Part shown: piece after piece, positions 50,316-59,740 of the stretch
Numbering within the stretch: the first letter of the stretch is position 1
How the letters are laid out: each line of letters begins with the position of its first letter
NCBI GenBank assembly: GCA_963812085.1
Contig: CAWETL010000009.1
Location: 124,001 to 188,000 of the forward strand
From: SPDF01 sp963812085
Lineage (GTDB): Bacteria; Gemmatimonadota; Gemmatimonadetes; Gemmatimonadales; GWC2-71-9
Direction: 5' to 3'
Length of the DNA: 64,000 nucleotides
Notes under the pieces: model-generated
Database searches by the model: none
What the model saw: the letters and a program-made list of their open reading frames with translations, nothing else
What the model was told of the DNA's origin: nothing
Program-made: the position numbers and the translations under genes

Positions 50316-51928
50316 GCTGCGACTCCGGCATAGGAGATGTTGTGTACGAGGCGGGCGATGGCCTGCGCCGCCTCCGCACGGAAGGGGGCAAAGCTGGGCC
50401 AGTCGTTGATATCGATGAGCATGGGACGATCGGGGGCGGGAACGACCGCATCGCCGCCGAAGACATGCAGGCCGAGACGGTCGGCCGCCGCGAAAGCGAG
50501 CGCGCGGAGCCGCTCCTCGTCCACATCGGGCCGCGGACCGTTCACGCCCGCCGCCGAATCGTACCAGCGGAAGAAGGCGCCGTCGGCCACGCCGTAGAAC
50601 TTGATCACGGGCCCCGGAACGTGTTCCTGGAGCGCCACGCGCGCGATGCCGCGCACCGCAAACTCCCTCAGCGTCGCCGGAAGCTCGTCCGCGGCGATGA
50701 GGACCACGTCCTCGGCTCGCTCCGCGTGGACATCGCCCCGCTTGACCCACAAGCGATCGTGCCCGGCGCGGAACGCCGTCACCGCCGGGCGCGTCAATTC
50801 CCCCCCGGCCGTCGAGGCGATCACCGTGCGGGGAAACGCCAGCCCGCTCGCTTCCATGAGCGGGACGAGTCGGTGGCGGTGACAGGCGAGCACGCTGCGC
50901 GGACTGTTGATCCAGCGGCCGCCGGTGACCTCCAGTTGGAGGAGTCGTTCGGAGGCGGCCGGCCCCTGGCACATGTTGAGGTAGACGTCGGCCCGGGGCG
51001 GAAGACCGGCTTCCAGGTCGGCCTCGGACGCCCGGGTCACGCGCCAGCCGTGCTCCTCCAGGCGCTCGACGACGGCGTCCATGATGGCGGTGTCGTTGGC
51101 AAGGTGCTGCTGGGGCGAATACGCCGGCTTGCGATAGAGGGCGACGCATTGCCCGGCCCGGTCCAGGGGCGAGGATCCCGTCCCCGCACCTCGCCCGCGG
51201 ATCGCAGAGAGCAGTGGGCCGTCGGCGCCCAGGGCAGTCCACTGGTTGGCTGCGTCCAGGTCCCGCCGGTGATCCAGGTCGATGACCCGGGATACGTCCT
51301 GCACCGCCACCCGGGCACCGTTCGCGACCAGCTGACCGAGAAAGGCCCGCATGCGCTCGTGGCCCTTCGCCAGCGCCTCCGCCGCCAACTCCCTCGCGCG
51401 GGGGCCGAACACGTAGACCCCGCCCGTCACGCACGGCGGCGCGCTCGGCGGTTCACCGATGGCCGTGACATGGCCGGCCTCGTCGCGGTGAACGTAGAGC
51501 GGCCGCTCGTCATCGACGTAGCCGGTCACCACCAGCAGCGCGTCCGCCCCATCCGCCAGTTGACGTTCGGCCTGCCGGGCGGTCTCCGCCCAATCCGCCA
51601 ACGGCATGACCGTGTCCACCATCGTGCAGAGTACCGGGCCCGGGGGCAGCGTACGCAGCCCCTCGACCAGCGTGTGCAACGAGGACGGCGTCAGGCAGCG
51701 GACGACGGTCGGCGCCTGGCCTTCGGGATACGGGCCCGCGCGCAGCGCCTCGTCCGGAACGCCCTCCCGCAGCGCGACGGTCACTGCGGAGCAACCGAGG
51801 CGGTGCAGCGTGCGCACCAGGCGCACCGCTTGCGGGATGCCCGCCACCGGCACCATCGCCTTGGGCGTGTCCACGCCGCTCGCCGCGAGCCGGCTGCCTT
51901 CGCCCCCAGCCAGGATGAGCCCCTGCAT
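50312..51928 (-). CDS. Nucleotidyltransferase-ATP-grasp fusion protein
   Basis: A 538-residue two-domain protein. Residues 1-235 are a sugar/polyol-phosphate nucleotidyltransferase: GLILAGGEGSRL (GGxGxR), TPKAMVPVAG, a DT metal pair in MVDTVMP, and DLDHRRDLDAAN near the domain end. Residues about 255-538 look like an ATP-grasp ligase: CHRHRLVPLMEASGLAFPRT, LWVKRGDVHAE, ALQEHVPGPVIKFYGV and the late VVPAPDRPMLIDINDWPSF (metal Asp/Asn). The first half could make a CDP- or NDP-activated donor for the two CDP-alcohol transferases; the second could join a carboxylate to the amine made by the aminotransferase. The fusion is unusual to me. Confidence 0.82.
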   Translation of the reverse strand: MQGLILAGGEGSRLAASGVDTPKAMVPVAGIPQAVRLVRTLHRLGCSAVTVALREGVPDEALRAGPYPEGQAPTVVRCLTPSSLHTLVEGLRTLPPGPVLCTMVDTVMPLADWAETARQAERQLADGADALLVVTGYVDDERPLYVHRDEAGHVTAIGEPPSAPPCVTGGVYVFGPRARELAAEALAKGHERMRAFLGQLVANGARVAVQDVSRVIDLDHRRDLDAANQWTALGADGPLLSAIRGRGAGTGSSPLDRAGQCVALYRKPAYSPQQHLANDTAIMDAVVERLEEHGWRVTRASEADLEAGLPPRADVYLNMCQGPAASERLLQLEVTGGRWINSPRSVLACHRHRLVPLMEASGLAFPRTVIASTAGGELTRPAVTAFRAGHDRLWVKRGDVHAERAEDVVLIAADELPATLREFAVRGIARVALQEHVPGPVIKFYGVADGAFFRWYDSAAGVNGPRPDVDEERLRALAFAAADRLGLHVFGGDAVVPAPDRPMLIDINDWPSFAPFRAEAAQAIARLVHNISYAGVAA

Positions 51929-51929
51929 A

Positions 51930-52619
51930 TCAGCCGATCACGGAAGGAAGATCGACCAGGCTGGCGAGCCTGGCCGTGGCGATGCCGGCGGCCGGTTCCG
52001 GCCGGTCCAACGGCGCCAGCCAGCACGTCGAGAGGCCCAACGCCGCCGCGGGACGGATATCCGCCTCGAAGTTGTCTCCCACCATCCAGACCCCCTCGGC
52101 CGGAATCCCGAGTCGCTCCAACGCGATTCGAAAGATTTCCGGCGCAGGTTTGCTCACGCCGACCAGCGCCGAGTCGATCGTGACCGTGAAGAACTGCTTC
52201 AACTCCAACTCCGCCAGGCAGTGATCGAGGTTTCCGGTGAAGTTCGACACGACGCCGAGCGGCATGCTCGCGGCCAACCGTGCGAGCAGGGGCCGGTTTC
52301 GATCCGCCACCGTGACGGCGTCCTCGACGAACCGCTCCGCCGTCCTCTTCACGTCGAGCGGCGGACCCTCCCCGATCAGCTCGTTCAGTATCCGGGCCTG
52401 CGCAACGGCGGTCTCGCGAAGCGCCATCGAGCGAATGCCGGGCAAGTGTTCGAGCAGCCGATCGGACCGGCGGAAATAGGGCTCGAACGCCTCCAGCGAC
52501 AGGGAGCCCCCGGCCTCGCGATAGGCCGCGTGCACCCGGACGCACCAGCGGAGCCCGTCGGCATCGAGGGTTCCGCCGAAATCAAAGAGCACTGCTGCAG
52601 CTGGGATCGCGGACCTCAC
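51930..52619 (-). CDS. HAD-superfamily phosphatase
   Basis: A 229-residue hydrolase with motif I FDFGGTLDADG (nucleophile Asp), motif II GVVSNFTGN, motif III Lys in VGVSKPAPEIF, and motif IV VGDNFEADIRPA. The cap between motifs I and II is helical (C1 type). GTG 52619 is chosen because the fold begins at once; an upstream in-frame extension adds 38 low-complexity residues. First gene of the eight-gene operon, one base before the next start. It may dephosphorylate a pathway intermediate. Confidence 0.83.
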   Translation of the reverse strand: MRSAIPAAAVLFDFGGTLDADGLRWCVRVHAAYREAGGSLSLEAFEPYFRRSDRLLEHLPGIRSMALRETAVAQARILNELIGEGPPLDVKRTAERFVEDAVTVADRNRPLLARLAASMPLGVVSNFTGNLDHCLAELELKQFFTVTIDSALVGVSKPAPEIFRIALERLGIPAEGVWMVGDNFEADIRPAAALGLSTCWLAPLDRPEPAAGIATARLASLVDLPSVIG

Positions 52620-52757
52620 GGTGAACGTATCTGCCGTGTAGAATTGCCGTCTGGCGGCGCCGGGCCGCTCCGATCTGGGAGGAGCCTGCCGCACCGTGCA
52701 AACCCCTACGGGCTTCTTCAGAGGGCACCCCACCCGCTCGATCCGAGGGCCTACCCC

Positions 52758-54377
52758 ATGACCGACCGCCGCACCTTCATCGGCCGGGCCGCCGCAGCCG
52801 CCGCGAGCCTCGCCATCCGTCCTCCCGTCGCCTCGGCTGCCCGCCCGGCGCCTCCTGCCGCACGGGCACCTGCGCCGGAGCTGGAAGAGGCGACGATCGC
52901 GTCGCTCCAGGCGGCGATGACGCGAGGCGACCAGAGCGCGAGGTCCATCGCCGAAGGGTACCTGGCCCGCATCGCCGCCCTGGACAAGAGCGGCCCGCAG
53001 ATCAATAGCGTGATCGAGGTTAATTCTGAGGCCTTACAGCTTGCTGACGCACTGGACCGGGAGCGGAAGGAGCGCGGCGCCCGCGGACCGCTGCATGGCA
53101 TTCCGATCCTGCTCAAGGACAACATCGACACCGGCGACCGCATGCAGACGACCGCCGGTTCGCTGGCGCTGGTCGGTGCCCCCGCCCCACGAGACGCCTA
53201 CGTGGCGGAGCGGCTTCGTCGCGCCGGCGCGTTGATCCTGGGGAAGACCAACCTGACGGAGTGGGCCAACTTCCGGTCGACGCACGCCACCAGTGGATGG
53301 AGCGGTCGCGGCGGGCAGACGCGGTGCCCGTACGTCCTCGAGCGGAACCCGTGCGGCTCGAGCTCGGGCTCCGGCGCCGGCATCGCGGCGAGCCTGGCGG
53401 CCGTGGCGGTCGGAACGGAGACCGACGGCTCCGTCGTGTGCCCCGCCAGCGCGAACGGCCTCGTCGGCCTGAAGCCGACGCTGGGGCTCGTGAGTCGCGC
53501 AGGGATCATCCCGCTGGCCCACAGCCAGGACACCGCCGGCCCGATGGCGCGCACGGTGCGCGACGCCGCCCTGCTCCTGGGCGCGATGACCGGCATCGAT
53601 CCCCGCGACGCCGCCACGTCCGCGTCGGCGGGCCACATCGCCCCGGATTACACGGCGACGCTCGACGCCGATGCGCTCCGGGGCAAGCGGCTCGGCGTGG
53701 TGCGGTCCTATTTCGGGTTCGATCCCGGCGTGGACCGGGTGATGGAGGCGTCGCTGGCCGCGATCGAGGAGGCCGGAGCCATCCTGATCGATCCGGTCGT
53801 GCTGCCGAAAGCGGGGAAATACGACGACTCCGAGGGCGTGGTGCTGCGCTACGAATTCAAGGCGGACATCGCGGCCTACCTGGCCACGCGCACCGGCAGC
53901 GACGTCCCGCGCTCGCTGGCGGCGCTTATCGCCTACAACTCAAAGCACGCCGCCGCGGAGATGCCGTGGTTCGGGCAGGAATTGTTCGAGCAATCGGAGG
54001 CCAAGGGGCCGCTGACGGACAAGGCGTACCTGGGCGCCTTGAGCCGCAATCATCGCCTGTCCCGCGGCGAGGGAATCGACGCCGCGCTCCGTGCCCATCG
54101 GCTCGACGCCCTGATCGCGCCGACCGGCGGGCCGGCGTGGATGACCGACCTCGTCGTCGGAGACCATTTCACGGGGGGATACTCCACGGCCAGCGCAGTC
54201 TCCGGCTATCCGCATATCACGGTGCCGGCTGGGCTGGTCCACGGATTGCCGGTGGGGATGTCGTTCTTCGCGGGGGCATGGGCGGAGCCCACACTGTTGG
54301 CGATCGCCTACGCCTTCGAGCAATCGACCACGGCGCGCCGGCCCCCGCGTTACCTGGAGCGCGCCCCGGCAGATTGA
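52758..54377 (+). CDS. Amidase signature-family enzyme with Tat signal
   Basis: A 539-residue amidase. The Tat motif DRRTFIGRAAAAAAS at the N-terminus indicates folded export. Catalytic Ser-cisSer-Lys triad: Lys in IPILLKDNIDT, the cis-Ser in PCGSSSGSGAGIAASLAAV and the nucleophile Ser in ETDGSVVCPAS. Length and the tail PTGGPAWMTDL and SAVSGYPHITVPAG match secreted members related to peptide amidases and GatA. Likely hydrolyses amides or peptide amides outside the cytoplasm. It is divergent from the HAD gene, with a 138-bp gap. Confidence 0.92.
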   Translation: MTDRRTFIGRAAAAAASLAIRPPVASAARPAPPAARAPAPELEEATIASLQAAMTRGDQSARSIAEGYLARIAALDKSGPQINSVIEVNSEALQLADALDRERKERGARGPLHGIPILLKDNIDTGDRMQTTAGSLALVGAPAPRDAYVAERLRRAGALILGKTNLTEWANFRSTHATSGWSGRGGQTRCPYVLERNPCGSSSGSGAGIAASLAAVAVGTETDGSVVCPASANGLVGLKPTLGLVSRAGIIPLAHSQDTAGPMARTVRDAALLLGAMTGIDPRDAATSASAGHIAPDYTATLDADALRGKRLGVVRSYFGFDPGVDRVMEASLAAIEEAGAILIDPVVLPKAGKYDDSEGVVLRYEFKADIAAYLATRTGSDVPRSLAALIAYNSKHAAAEMPWFGQELFEQSEAKGPLTDKAYLGALSRNHRLSRGEGIDAALRAHRLDALIAPTGGPAWMTDLVVGDHFTGGYSTASAVSGYPHITVPAGLVHGLPVGMSFFAGAWAEPTLLAIAYAFEQSTTARRPPRYLERAPAD

Positions 54378-54417
54378 GCTTGCGCGTCGGGGGGCAGGCC
54401 CTGCCTCCGGCACGACA

Positions 54418-54442
54418 ACGGGGCTCCCATTGGGAGCCCCGT
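54418..54442. terminator. Bidirectional terminator between amidase and lipoprotein genes
   Basis: A perfect 11-bp stem (54418-54428 with 54432-54442) and 3-base loop between convergent stops (54377 and 54470). The flanking CGTT/AACG bases extend the symmetry. Confidence 0.7.
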
Positions 54443-54469
54443 CGTTCATCGCCCGATCGAGGTGCCGCG

Positions 54470-55345
54470 CTAGAGGCGGGTCACCGTGTACGTGCCGCAG
54501 GCCGTGAAGACCACCTGGAAGGTCGCGGTGGCGTCGAGACGGGTCACGACATGGAGCAGCGTTCCGTCGTCGAACCGGGGCGACACCGTGCACGCCGGGT
54601 TGAAGTGCAGCGGCGTCGGGGTCGTGGTGGCGATCGTCCAATTCTGGTCACCCCGCGTCCAGGTCGAGTTGCCCGCAATCGCCAGCAGGCCGGCCGGGAG
54701 GGGGTTGCCCAGCGAGATCGAGCCCGGCACGTCCGCCGTGAACTTGACCACCCAGTTCTTCAGGTGCGACGACGTGGCGCCGTTGGCGTGGGTGAAATCC
54801 GTGCGGAAATTCGTCATCGTCATGCCCAGCGTATCGGGCGTGGCGGCCAGCTGCCGGGTGCCGTCGAACAGGGCGGACACCGTGCGGTCGGTGGCGCTGT
54901 TGTACAGCGTCCGGGAGAATGCCGTGAACACCGTCCGGATATCGAAGTCCGTCAGCGTCGGAGTCGGGTCGATGATGTCGATCGTCCCGTCCAGCGTGTG
55001 GGTCATGACACCGCGGGTGAAGGTGCAAGCGGTGAACTGGAACCGGACCGAGTCGGGAACCATGTCCTCGTCGCTGTTGGTCGGCGGGAAGGGAGTGATC
55101 ACCGGGGCGCAATTCATCGGCGGCGCCACCATGGGCGGGGCGAGCGCCAGGCCGGTGCTCATGCTGATCCCCGATGCCTCGATCACCTCGGCGGCATCCA
55201 CCGTCACGACTTCGGCCACGGAATCCGCCTGTGCGTTGGTGAGCACGGCGGTGGTCGTGGGACTGCTGCTATCGTCGCACGCCACGGCGCCGACCAGAAG
55301 GAAGGCGGCCGCGAGCGGGATCAGTTTGGTGCGCGTAATTGACAT
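54470..55345 (-). CDS. Lipoprotein of unknown function
   Basis: A 291-residue lipoprotein from ATG 55345 (GGAGG seven bases upstream); a start four codons earlier is possible. The signal peptide ends in the lipobox VGAVAC followed by DDSSS. The mature part has a conserved-looking pair of cysteines (MNCAPVITPF and FTACTFTRG), NSDEDMVPDSVRFQFTACTF, and a late NPACTVSPRFDDGTLLHVV ending CGTYTVTRL, so likely two disulfides. Probably a beta-rich envelope domain. I recognise no named family. Confidence 0.7.
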   Translation of the reverse strand: MSITRTKLIPLAAAFLLVGAVACDDSSSPTTTAVLTNAQADSVAEVVTVDAAEVIEASGISMSTGLALAPPMVAPPMNCAPVITPFPPTNSDEDMVPDSVRFQFTACTFTRGVMTHTLDGTIDIIDPTPTLTDFDIRTVFTAFSRTLYNSATDRTVSALFDGTRQLAATPDTLGMTMTNFRTDFTHANGATSSHLKNWVVKFTADVPGSISLGNPLPAGLLAIAGNSTWTRGDQNWTIATTTPTPLHFNPACTVSPRFDDGTLLHVVTRLDATATFQVVFTACGTYTVTRL

Positions 55346-55514
55346 GACGTCCTCCAAGGCAGAGTTCTTCAGGCCTACATTATCGGCCGAAACGTGTCTT
55401 GGAGGCGATGAGGGCTCTCTGAAGCGGCTCTGATGGTTTGCTTAGGGAACGCCGGTTGAGGCCGGATCTCAACCGGCATCGCAGGCGCCGGCATGTCGGG
55501 AGGCACCGGGGGCC

Positions 55515-57201
55515 TCAGGCGAACTTGCGTTCCACCACGCCGAGGATCTCCGCTTCGAGGCGTGCCGCGTCCTGGTCCATCCGTGCGCCGTCCTTCAGGA
55601 TCTGCTCGATCGCGGCCTTGTCCTTCACCCCGCCAGCATTGGTGCGCACGTTGAGCCACGCGCCGCGCACGGCCGCGCGGGTACAGAGGGCACCGACCCC
55701 CGCGTCGGAGGCGGACGCCGGGTTGCCCTGCTCCGCCATGGCGCGGATCAACTCGAACGAGCCGAACGCCGTCTGCATCACCTTCCACGGCACCTGCAGG
55801 GCGCCGAGGTTGGCGGCGCCGAGCGCCGCGCTCCTGGCGGCCTTCTCGGCCTCCGTCGCGCGCGGCATCGCGAGCGCCACCATCACCCGGTCGAACGCCC
55901 GGGTGTCCTCGTCCACCAGCCCCAGCAACTGCTCCTTGATCTGCTGGCCCCGTTCGGCCCAGCGCGAAAACTCCTCCCACCGCTCGTCCCAGCCCCGCTT
56001 GTGGGCGGAGAGATTGGCCACCATGGTGCCGAGGGCGGCGCCGAGCGCGCCGACGGCCGCGGCCACCGAACCGCCGCCCGGCGCCACTGATTCCGAGGCG
56101 GTCTCCTCCGCGAATTCCCGCACCGTCAATTCCACCAGCCGGGAGAGCCCGGCGTCCCGCAAGCGGTACTCGATGATCCGCTCCGCGGGCTCGAAGGGGC
56201 CCAGCTCGTCGAGCCCGAGCGACTTGACCGCGATCTTGATGAGCTCGGCCTCGGACACGCCGAGCGAGCGCTGCTGCCGGCGGAGGTAGTGCCGGCCGGC
56301 GTCGAGCAGCGCGGCAAGGGGCACCAATCCCACCAGTTCGCTGCCGGTGACGCGCACGCCGCGCGCCTCGGCGGCGCGGCAGACTTCGTCGAACGCGACG
56401 TGCAGGGGGGTCACGGCCAGGTCCACGAGGTTCATCGAGACCTGGGCGACACCGTATTCCTGGATGTACCAGCCGATCGCCTTCACGGCCTTGAGGGTGC
56501 CGGGCACCATCACCGGCTGGCCCGAGGCGTCCAGGACCGCCTTGCCCGTCAGGGGGTGACCCTCGCGTTTCGGCCGGCCCGCCTCGCGAACGTCGAACGC
56601 GATCGCGTTGGCCCGGCGGGTGGAGGTGGTGTTGAGGTTGACGTTGAAGGCCACGAGGAAGTCGCGGGCGCCGATGACCGTGGCGCCGCTCTTCGGGTTG
56701 AAGGCGGCCGGGCCGAAGTCCGGGGTCCACGCCGGATCCTTCATCTTCCGCTCGAGTCCCTCGTACTCGCCGGCGCGGATGACCGCCAGGTTCCTGCGAA
56801 GCGGATCGGGCTGCGCCGCCTCGTATGCGTAGACGGGAATCCGGAGTTCCCGCCCGACCCGCTCGGCGAGGACGCGGGCGAGGTCGGCCGTCTCCTTCAT
56901 CGAGATGCCGGAGATCGGGACCAGCGGGCAGACGTCCGTGGCGCCCATCCGGGGGTGCTCGCCGGTGTGGTGCCGCATGTCGATGAGTTCGGCGGCTTCG
57001 CTGATGCCCCGGAACGCCGCCTCGACGACGGCCTCCGGGGTCCCGGCCAGGGTCATGACCGTCCGGTTGGTGGCCTTGCCCGCGTCGACATGCAGGAGCT
57101 TGGCCCCCTCCACCGACGTCGAGCCGGGCGGCAATCCGACGGATCACCTCGGGATCACGGCCCTCGGAGAAGTTCGGCACGCATTCGATCAGGGCGGGCA
57201 T
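55515..57201 (-). CDS. Fused glutamate formiminotransferase / formimidoyl-THF cyclodeaminase (one apparent frameshift)
   Basis: Last steps of histidine degradation: transfers the formimino group of formiminoglutamate to tetrahydrofolate, then cyclises it. N-terminus ALIECVPNFSEGRDPEVIRR; RMGATDVCPLVPISGI and FVAFNVNLNT-like NVNLNTTSTR mark the transferase. From about residue 340, VREFAEETASESVAPGGGSVAAAVGALGAAL is the cyclodeaminase. An extra base near 57130 breaks the frame after 26 residues; corrected length is 561, normal for the eukaryote-like fused form (mammalian FTCD about 541). No hut genes are adjacent. Confidence 0.93.
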
Positions 57202-57565
57202 GAAGGCATTCCATGAAGAGGGTGAGTGACAAATCTACCTTGCGGCGCGGCGCGAGTTGAACCCCCAACCCGAATCGCCTCCTCCAGGTTCGCGGATCGG
57301 AGCCGCCGGCCCCCTTGCCCATGGATCCGGCCCCCCGGTACGGCCTGCCGGAACGAAGATCACCCGGTGGTCTCATTATCGAGGACGTAAAGCCAGCGCC
57401 GAACAGTCCCTCACGCCTGACTCAACCTCGCTTCAGCGGCTCCCTGCTAACGTCACGGCCACGTGGGAGGATGATCGCCGCTCCCGCCGTGTAGAGGTCG
57501 ATGGCGACCGCTCTTCCGTTCGGAGTCCGGCGGGAAGGATTCCGCCCCTGCAGGAGGATAGGTCA
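57202..57565. other. Divergent intergenic region between FTCD and Big_2 protein genes
   Basis: A 364-bp region with no supported gene. An in-frame ATG at 57257 would extend the Big_2 protein by 103 residues of low-complexity, signal-less sequence, which I reject. The only clear element is the ribosome site AGGAGGATAGGTCA before ATG 57566. I see no strong promoter pair. Confidence 0.5.
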
Positions 57566-59521
57566 ATGAGAAACACCCATTGGACGCGGCTCATCGCCGG
57601 CATCGGCACGCTCGCCATGCTGGTGTGGGCAACATCATGTTCCAGCGATTCCACGACGGCGGCGCACGTGCATGCCGTCGACCTGGTGGGAGTCGCACCG
57701 CAGATCGATACCACGTTCGTCGGGCAGACCATTCAATATTCCGTCACCGCGACCTGCCACTGTGGCGATACGCTCACCGACCGCGCGATCACGTGGCAGT
57801 CGAGCAATCCCGCCGTCGCGATCGTATCTTCCGCCGGCCTCGCCACGGGCGTGTCGCGGGGCACCGCGGTGATCATCGCCACGAGTGAAGGCGTGAGCGG
57901 TAACGCCGGGATCGCCGTCATGGCGGTGGTGGACGGGGTGACCATCGAGCCCGCCGTCGTGACGCTGGACATCAGCGAGACGGCGCAATTGGCGGCCGCG
58001 CTGCGCGACCCCGACGGCAACGTCCTCAATCGCCCGATCGTGTGGGCGAGCGAGAATCCGGCGATCGTCACCGTCAGCGCCACCGGCTTGGCCACGGCGG
58101 TGGCCGCCGGGACGGCCAACATCACGGCCACATCCGAAGGGAAGATCGGGGCCGCGGCCATCACGGTGCGGGTGCCCGTCGGTGCCGTGAGCGTCACCCC
58201 CGGGACGGCCGATGTATCGGTCGGGGGCACGCTGCAACTCGCTGCAGTGCCGCGCGACGCCGGAGGCAACGCGCTGGACCGCCCGGTGGCCTGGTCCACC
58301 AGCGATCCTGCGATCGCGACCGTGAGCGCCACCGGTCTCGTCACCGCCGTGGCGACCGGAACGGTCACCATCACGGCGACCAGCCAGGGCAAGGCGGGAA
58401 CGGCCACCCTGACCATTCGCGTGGCGGTGGCGAGCGTGTCGGTGTCTGATCCCGGCTCCGAGCCGGTCGCGCCCGGTGCCACCCGGCAGCTCACCGCGAC
58501 GGCGTTCGACGCCGGCGGGGTGGCGCTGGTGGGTCGGCAGTTCACCTGGAGCAGCAGCAGCAACGCCATCGCGACGGTGGACAACACCGGCCTCGTGAAG
58601 GGCGTGGCCCAGGGCACGGCGACGATCACGGCCACGAGCGAGGGGAAGAGCGGGTCGGTCTCGGTCCGCGTGGCCGGTGAGATCACCACGGTCGGCAACA
58701 ACCTGTCCTACCCGGTCGTCTTTGCCGAAGGCGTCGGCATCACCGGACTGGCGGTCGCGACCGATCCTGGCGTGCGGCCCACGACCGCGGAAGGCATCAC
58801 CGTGGACGCGCTGCCCTTCTGGTACTCCGGCAACGTCGCCGACTACCAGGACACCTACTTCCTGCAGCAGGGCACGAACACCTGGCGGGCCGAGTGGGCC
58901 GACGGGTCGCAGGGAGGCATCCAGCAGGCCGAGGTCGCCTGGGGAGACAATCTCACCAGCGTGCAGTTCAATACCCACCAGAACATCCGTGTCGAGGTGA
59001 CGCTGAACGCGATCAACGGCGCCCAGCTGACCGGATATGTGATGAAGGCGCTGTACGGCACCGGCGAGACCGAGATGCAGGGCACCGACGGCACGACGGC
59101 GCTCTTCACCCCGACGATCTACTCGGTGCTGCCGCACATCACCGTCGAGAAGCTCGATGACGTGACCCGGCAGCCGGTCTACAAGGTGTACGAGGGGACC
59201 GTCTACGGCGGGTTCGGGGGCGACGGCTCCGGCCTGTTCAACGCCGAAGTCAACGTGGGCGGCAAGATGGTCTACGGCTACAACATGATGATCCAGAACC
59301 TGACGCTGCCCGCGGATCTGCACAAGTACGGCTGGTGGCGTGTCACCTTCCAGCTCGACGAGGTCGGCCAGGTGGGCGGAGCGCCGGTCAACCGGAACAC
59401 CGAACTCACCCGGCTCCTCCCCGGCGAGGGGAAGATGTTCGTCCCGCAGATCGATCCGGCGACCAACCGGACCTGGATCGACTTCGACGTGAAGTCGGCC
59501 TCGGGAGGAGGCGGGCACTGA
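57566..59521 (+). CDS. Lipoprotein with four Big_2-type Ig-like domains
   Basis: A 651-residue lipoprotein: signal peptide ending LVWATSC, then four Big_2 modules of about 85-90 residues each (recognisable as ATVSATGLATAVAAGTANIT and ATIATVDN-like turns; ITATSEGKSGSVSVRV ends the fourth). The last 260 residues form a different domain (TTVGNNLSYPVVFAEGVGIT, RAEWADGSQGGIQQAEVAWG, GKMVYGYNMMIQNL) that looks like a secreted beta-rich module of unknown family. Start at ATG 57566 has a good ribosome site. Likely a cell-surface or adhesion-related protein. Confidence 0.85.
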   Translation: MRNTHWTRLIAGIGTLAMLVWATSCSSDSTTAAHVHAVDLVGVAPQIDTTFVGQTIQYSVTATCHCGDTLTDRAITWQSSNPAVAIVSSAGLATGVSRGTAVIIATSEGVSGNAGIAVMAVVDGVTIEPAVVTLDISETAQLAAALRDPDGNVLNRPIVWASENPAIVTVSATGLATAVAAGTANITATSEGKIGAAAITVRVPVGAVSVTPGTADVSVGGTLQLAAVPRDAGGNALDRPVAWSTSDPAIATVSATGLVTAVATGTVTITATSQGKAGTATLTIRVAVASVSVSDPGSEPVAPGATRQLTATAFDAGGVALVGRQFTWSSSSNAIATVDNTGLVKGVAQGTATITATSEGKSGSVSVRVAGEITTVGNNLSYPVVFAEGVGITGLAVATDPGVRPTTAEGITVDALPFWYSGNVADYQDTYFLQQGTNTWRAEWADGSQGGIQQAEVAWGDNLTSVQFNTHQNIRVEVTLNAINGAQLTGYVMKALYGTGETEMQGTDGTTALFTPTIYSVLPHITVEKLDDVTRQPVYKVYEGTVYGGFGGDGSGLFNAEVNVGGKMVYGYNMMIQNLTLPADLHKYGWWRVTFQLDEVGQVGGAPVNRNTELTRLLPGEGKMFVPQIDPATNRTWIDFDVKSASGGGGH

Positions 59522-59569
59522 GGTGAGCGGCGTGACCGCGCAGGCCGGCTGCCTGCACTCGTGAGCCCG

Positions 59570-59603
59570 GCAACCCCGTCGCCCGAAAGGACGGCGGGGT
59601 TGC
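59570..59603 (+). terminator. Terminator after the Big_2 protein gene
   Basis: A 9-bp stem GCAACCCCG (59570-59578) with CGGGGTTGC (59595-59603), 48 bp past the stop. No strong T-run. Confidence 0.55.
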
Positions 59604-59740
59604 GCGTTGCGCCGGCGCTTCGCGGCTCGGCGCCGGCCGCGGGCCCCTCGCCATTCGGGATTCGGCCGTGTATCCCTTGATTGAAGGGTGATTCCGGGAC
59701 GGCATTTGGTGGACCCACACCAGCCCAGGACAAGTCGGCC

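Noticed and set aside
45079..52619. Phosphonolipid or aminoethylphosphonate pathway
   Set aside because: No phosphoenolpyruvate mutase or other phosphonate-forming enzyme is visible in the operon, so a C-P bond headgroup is not supported.
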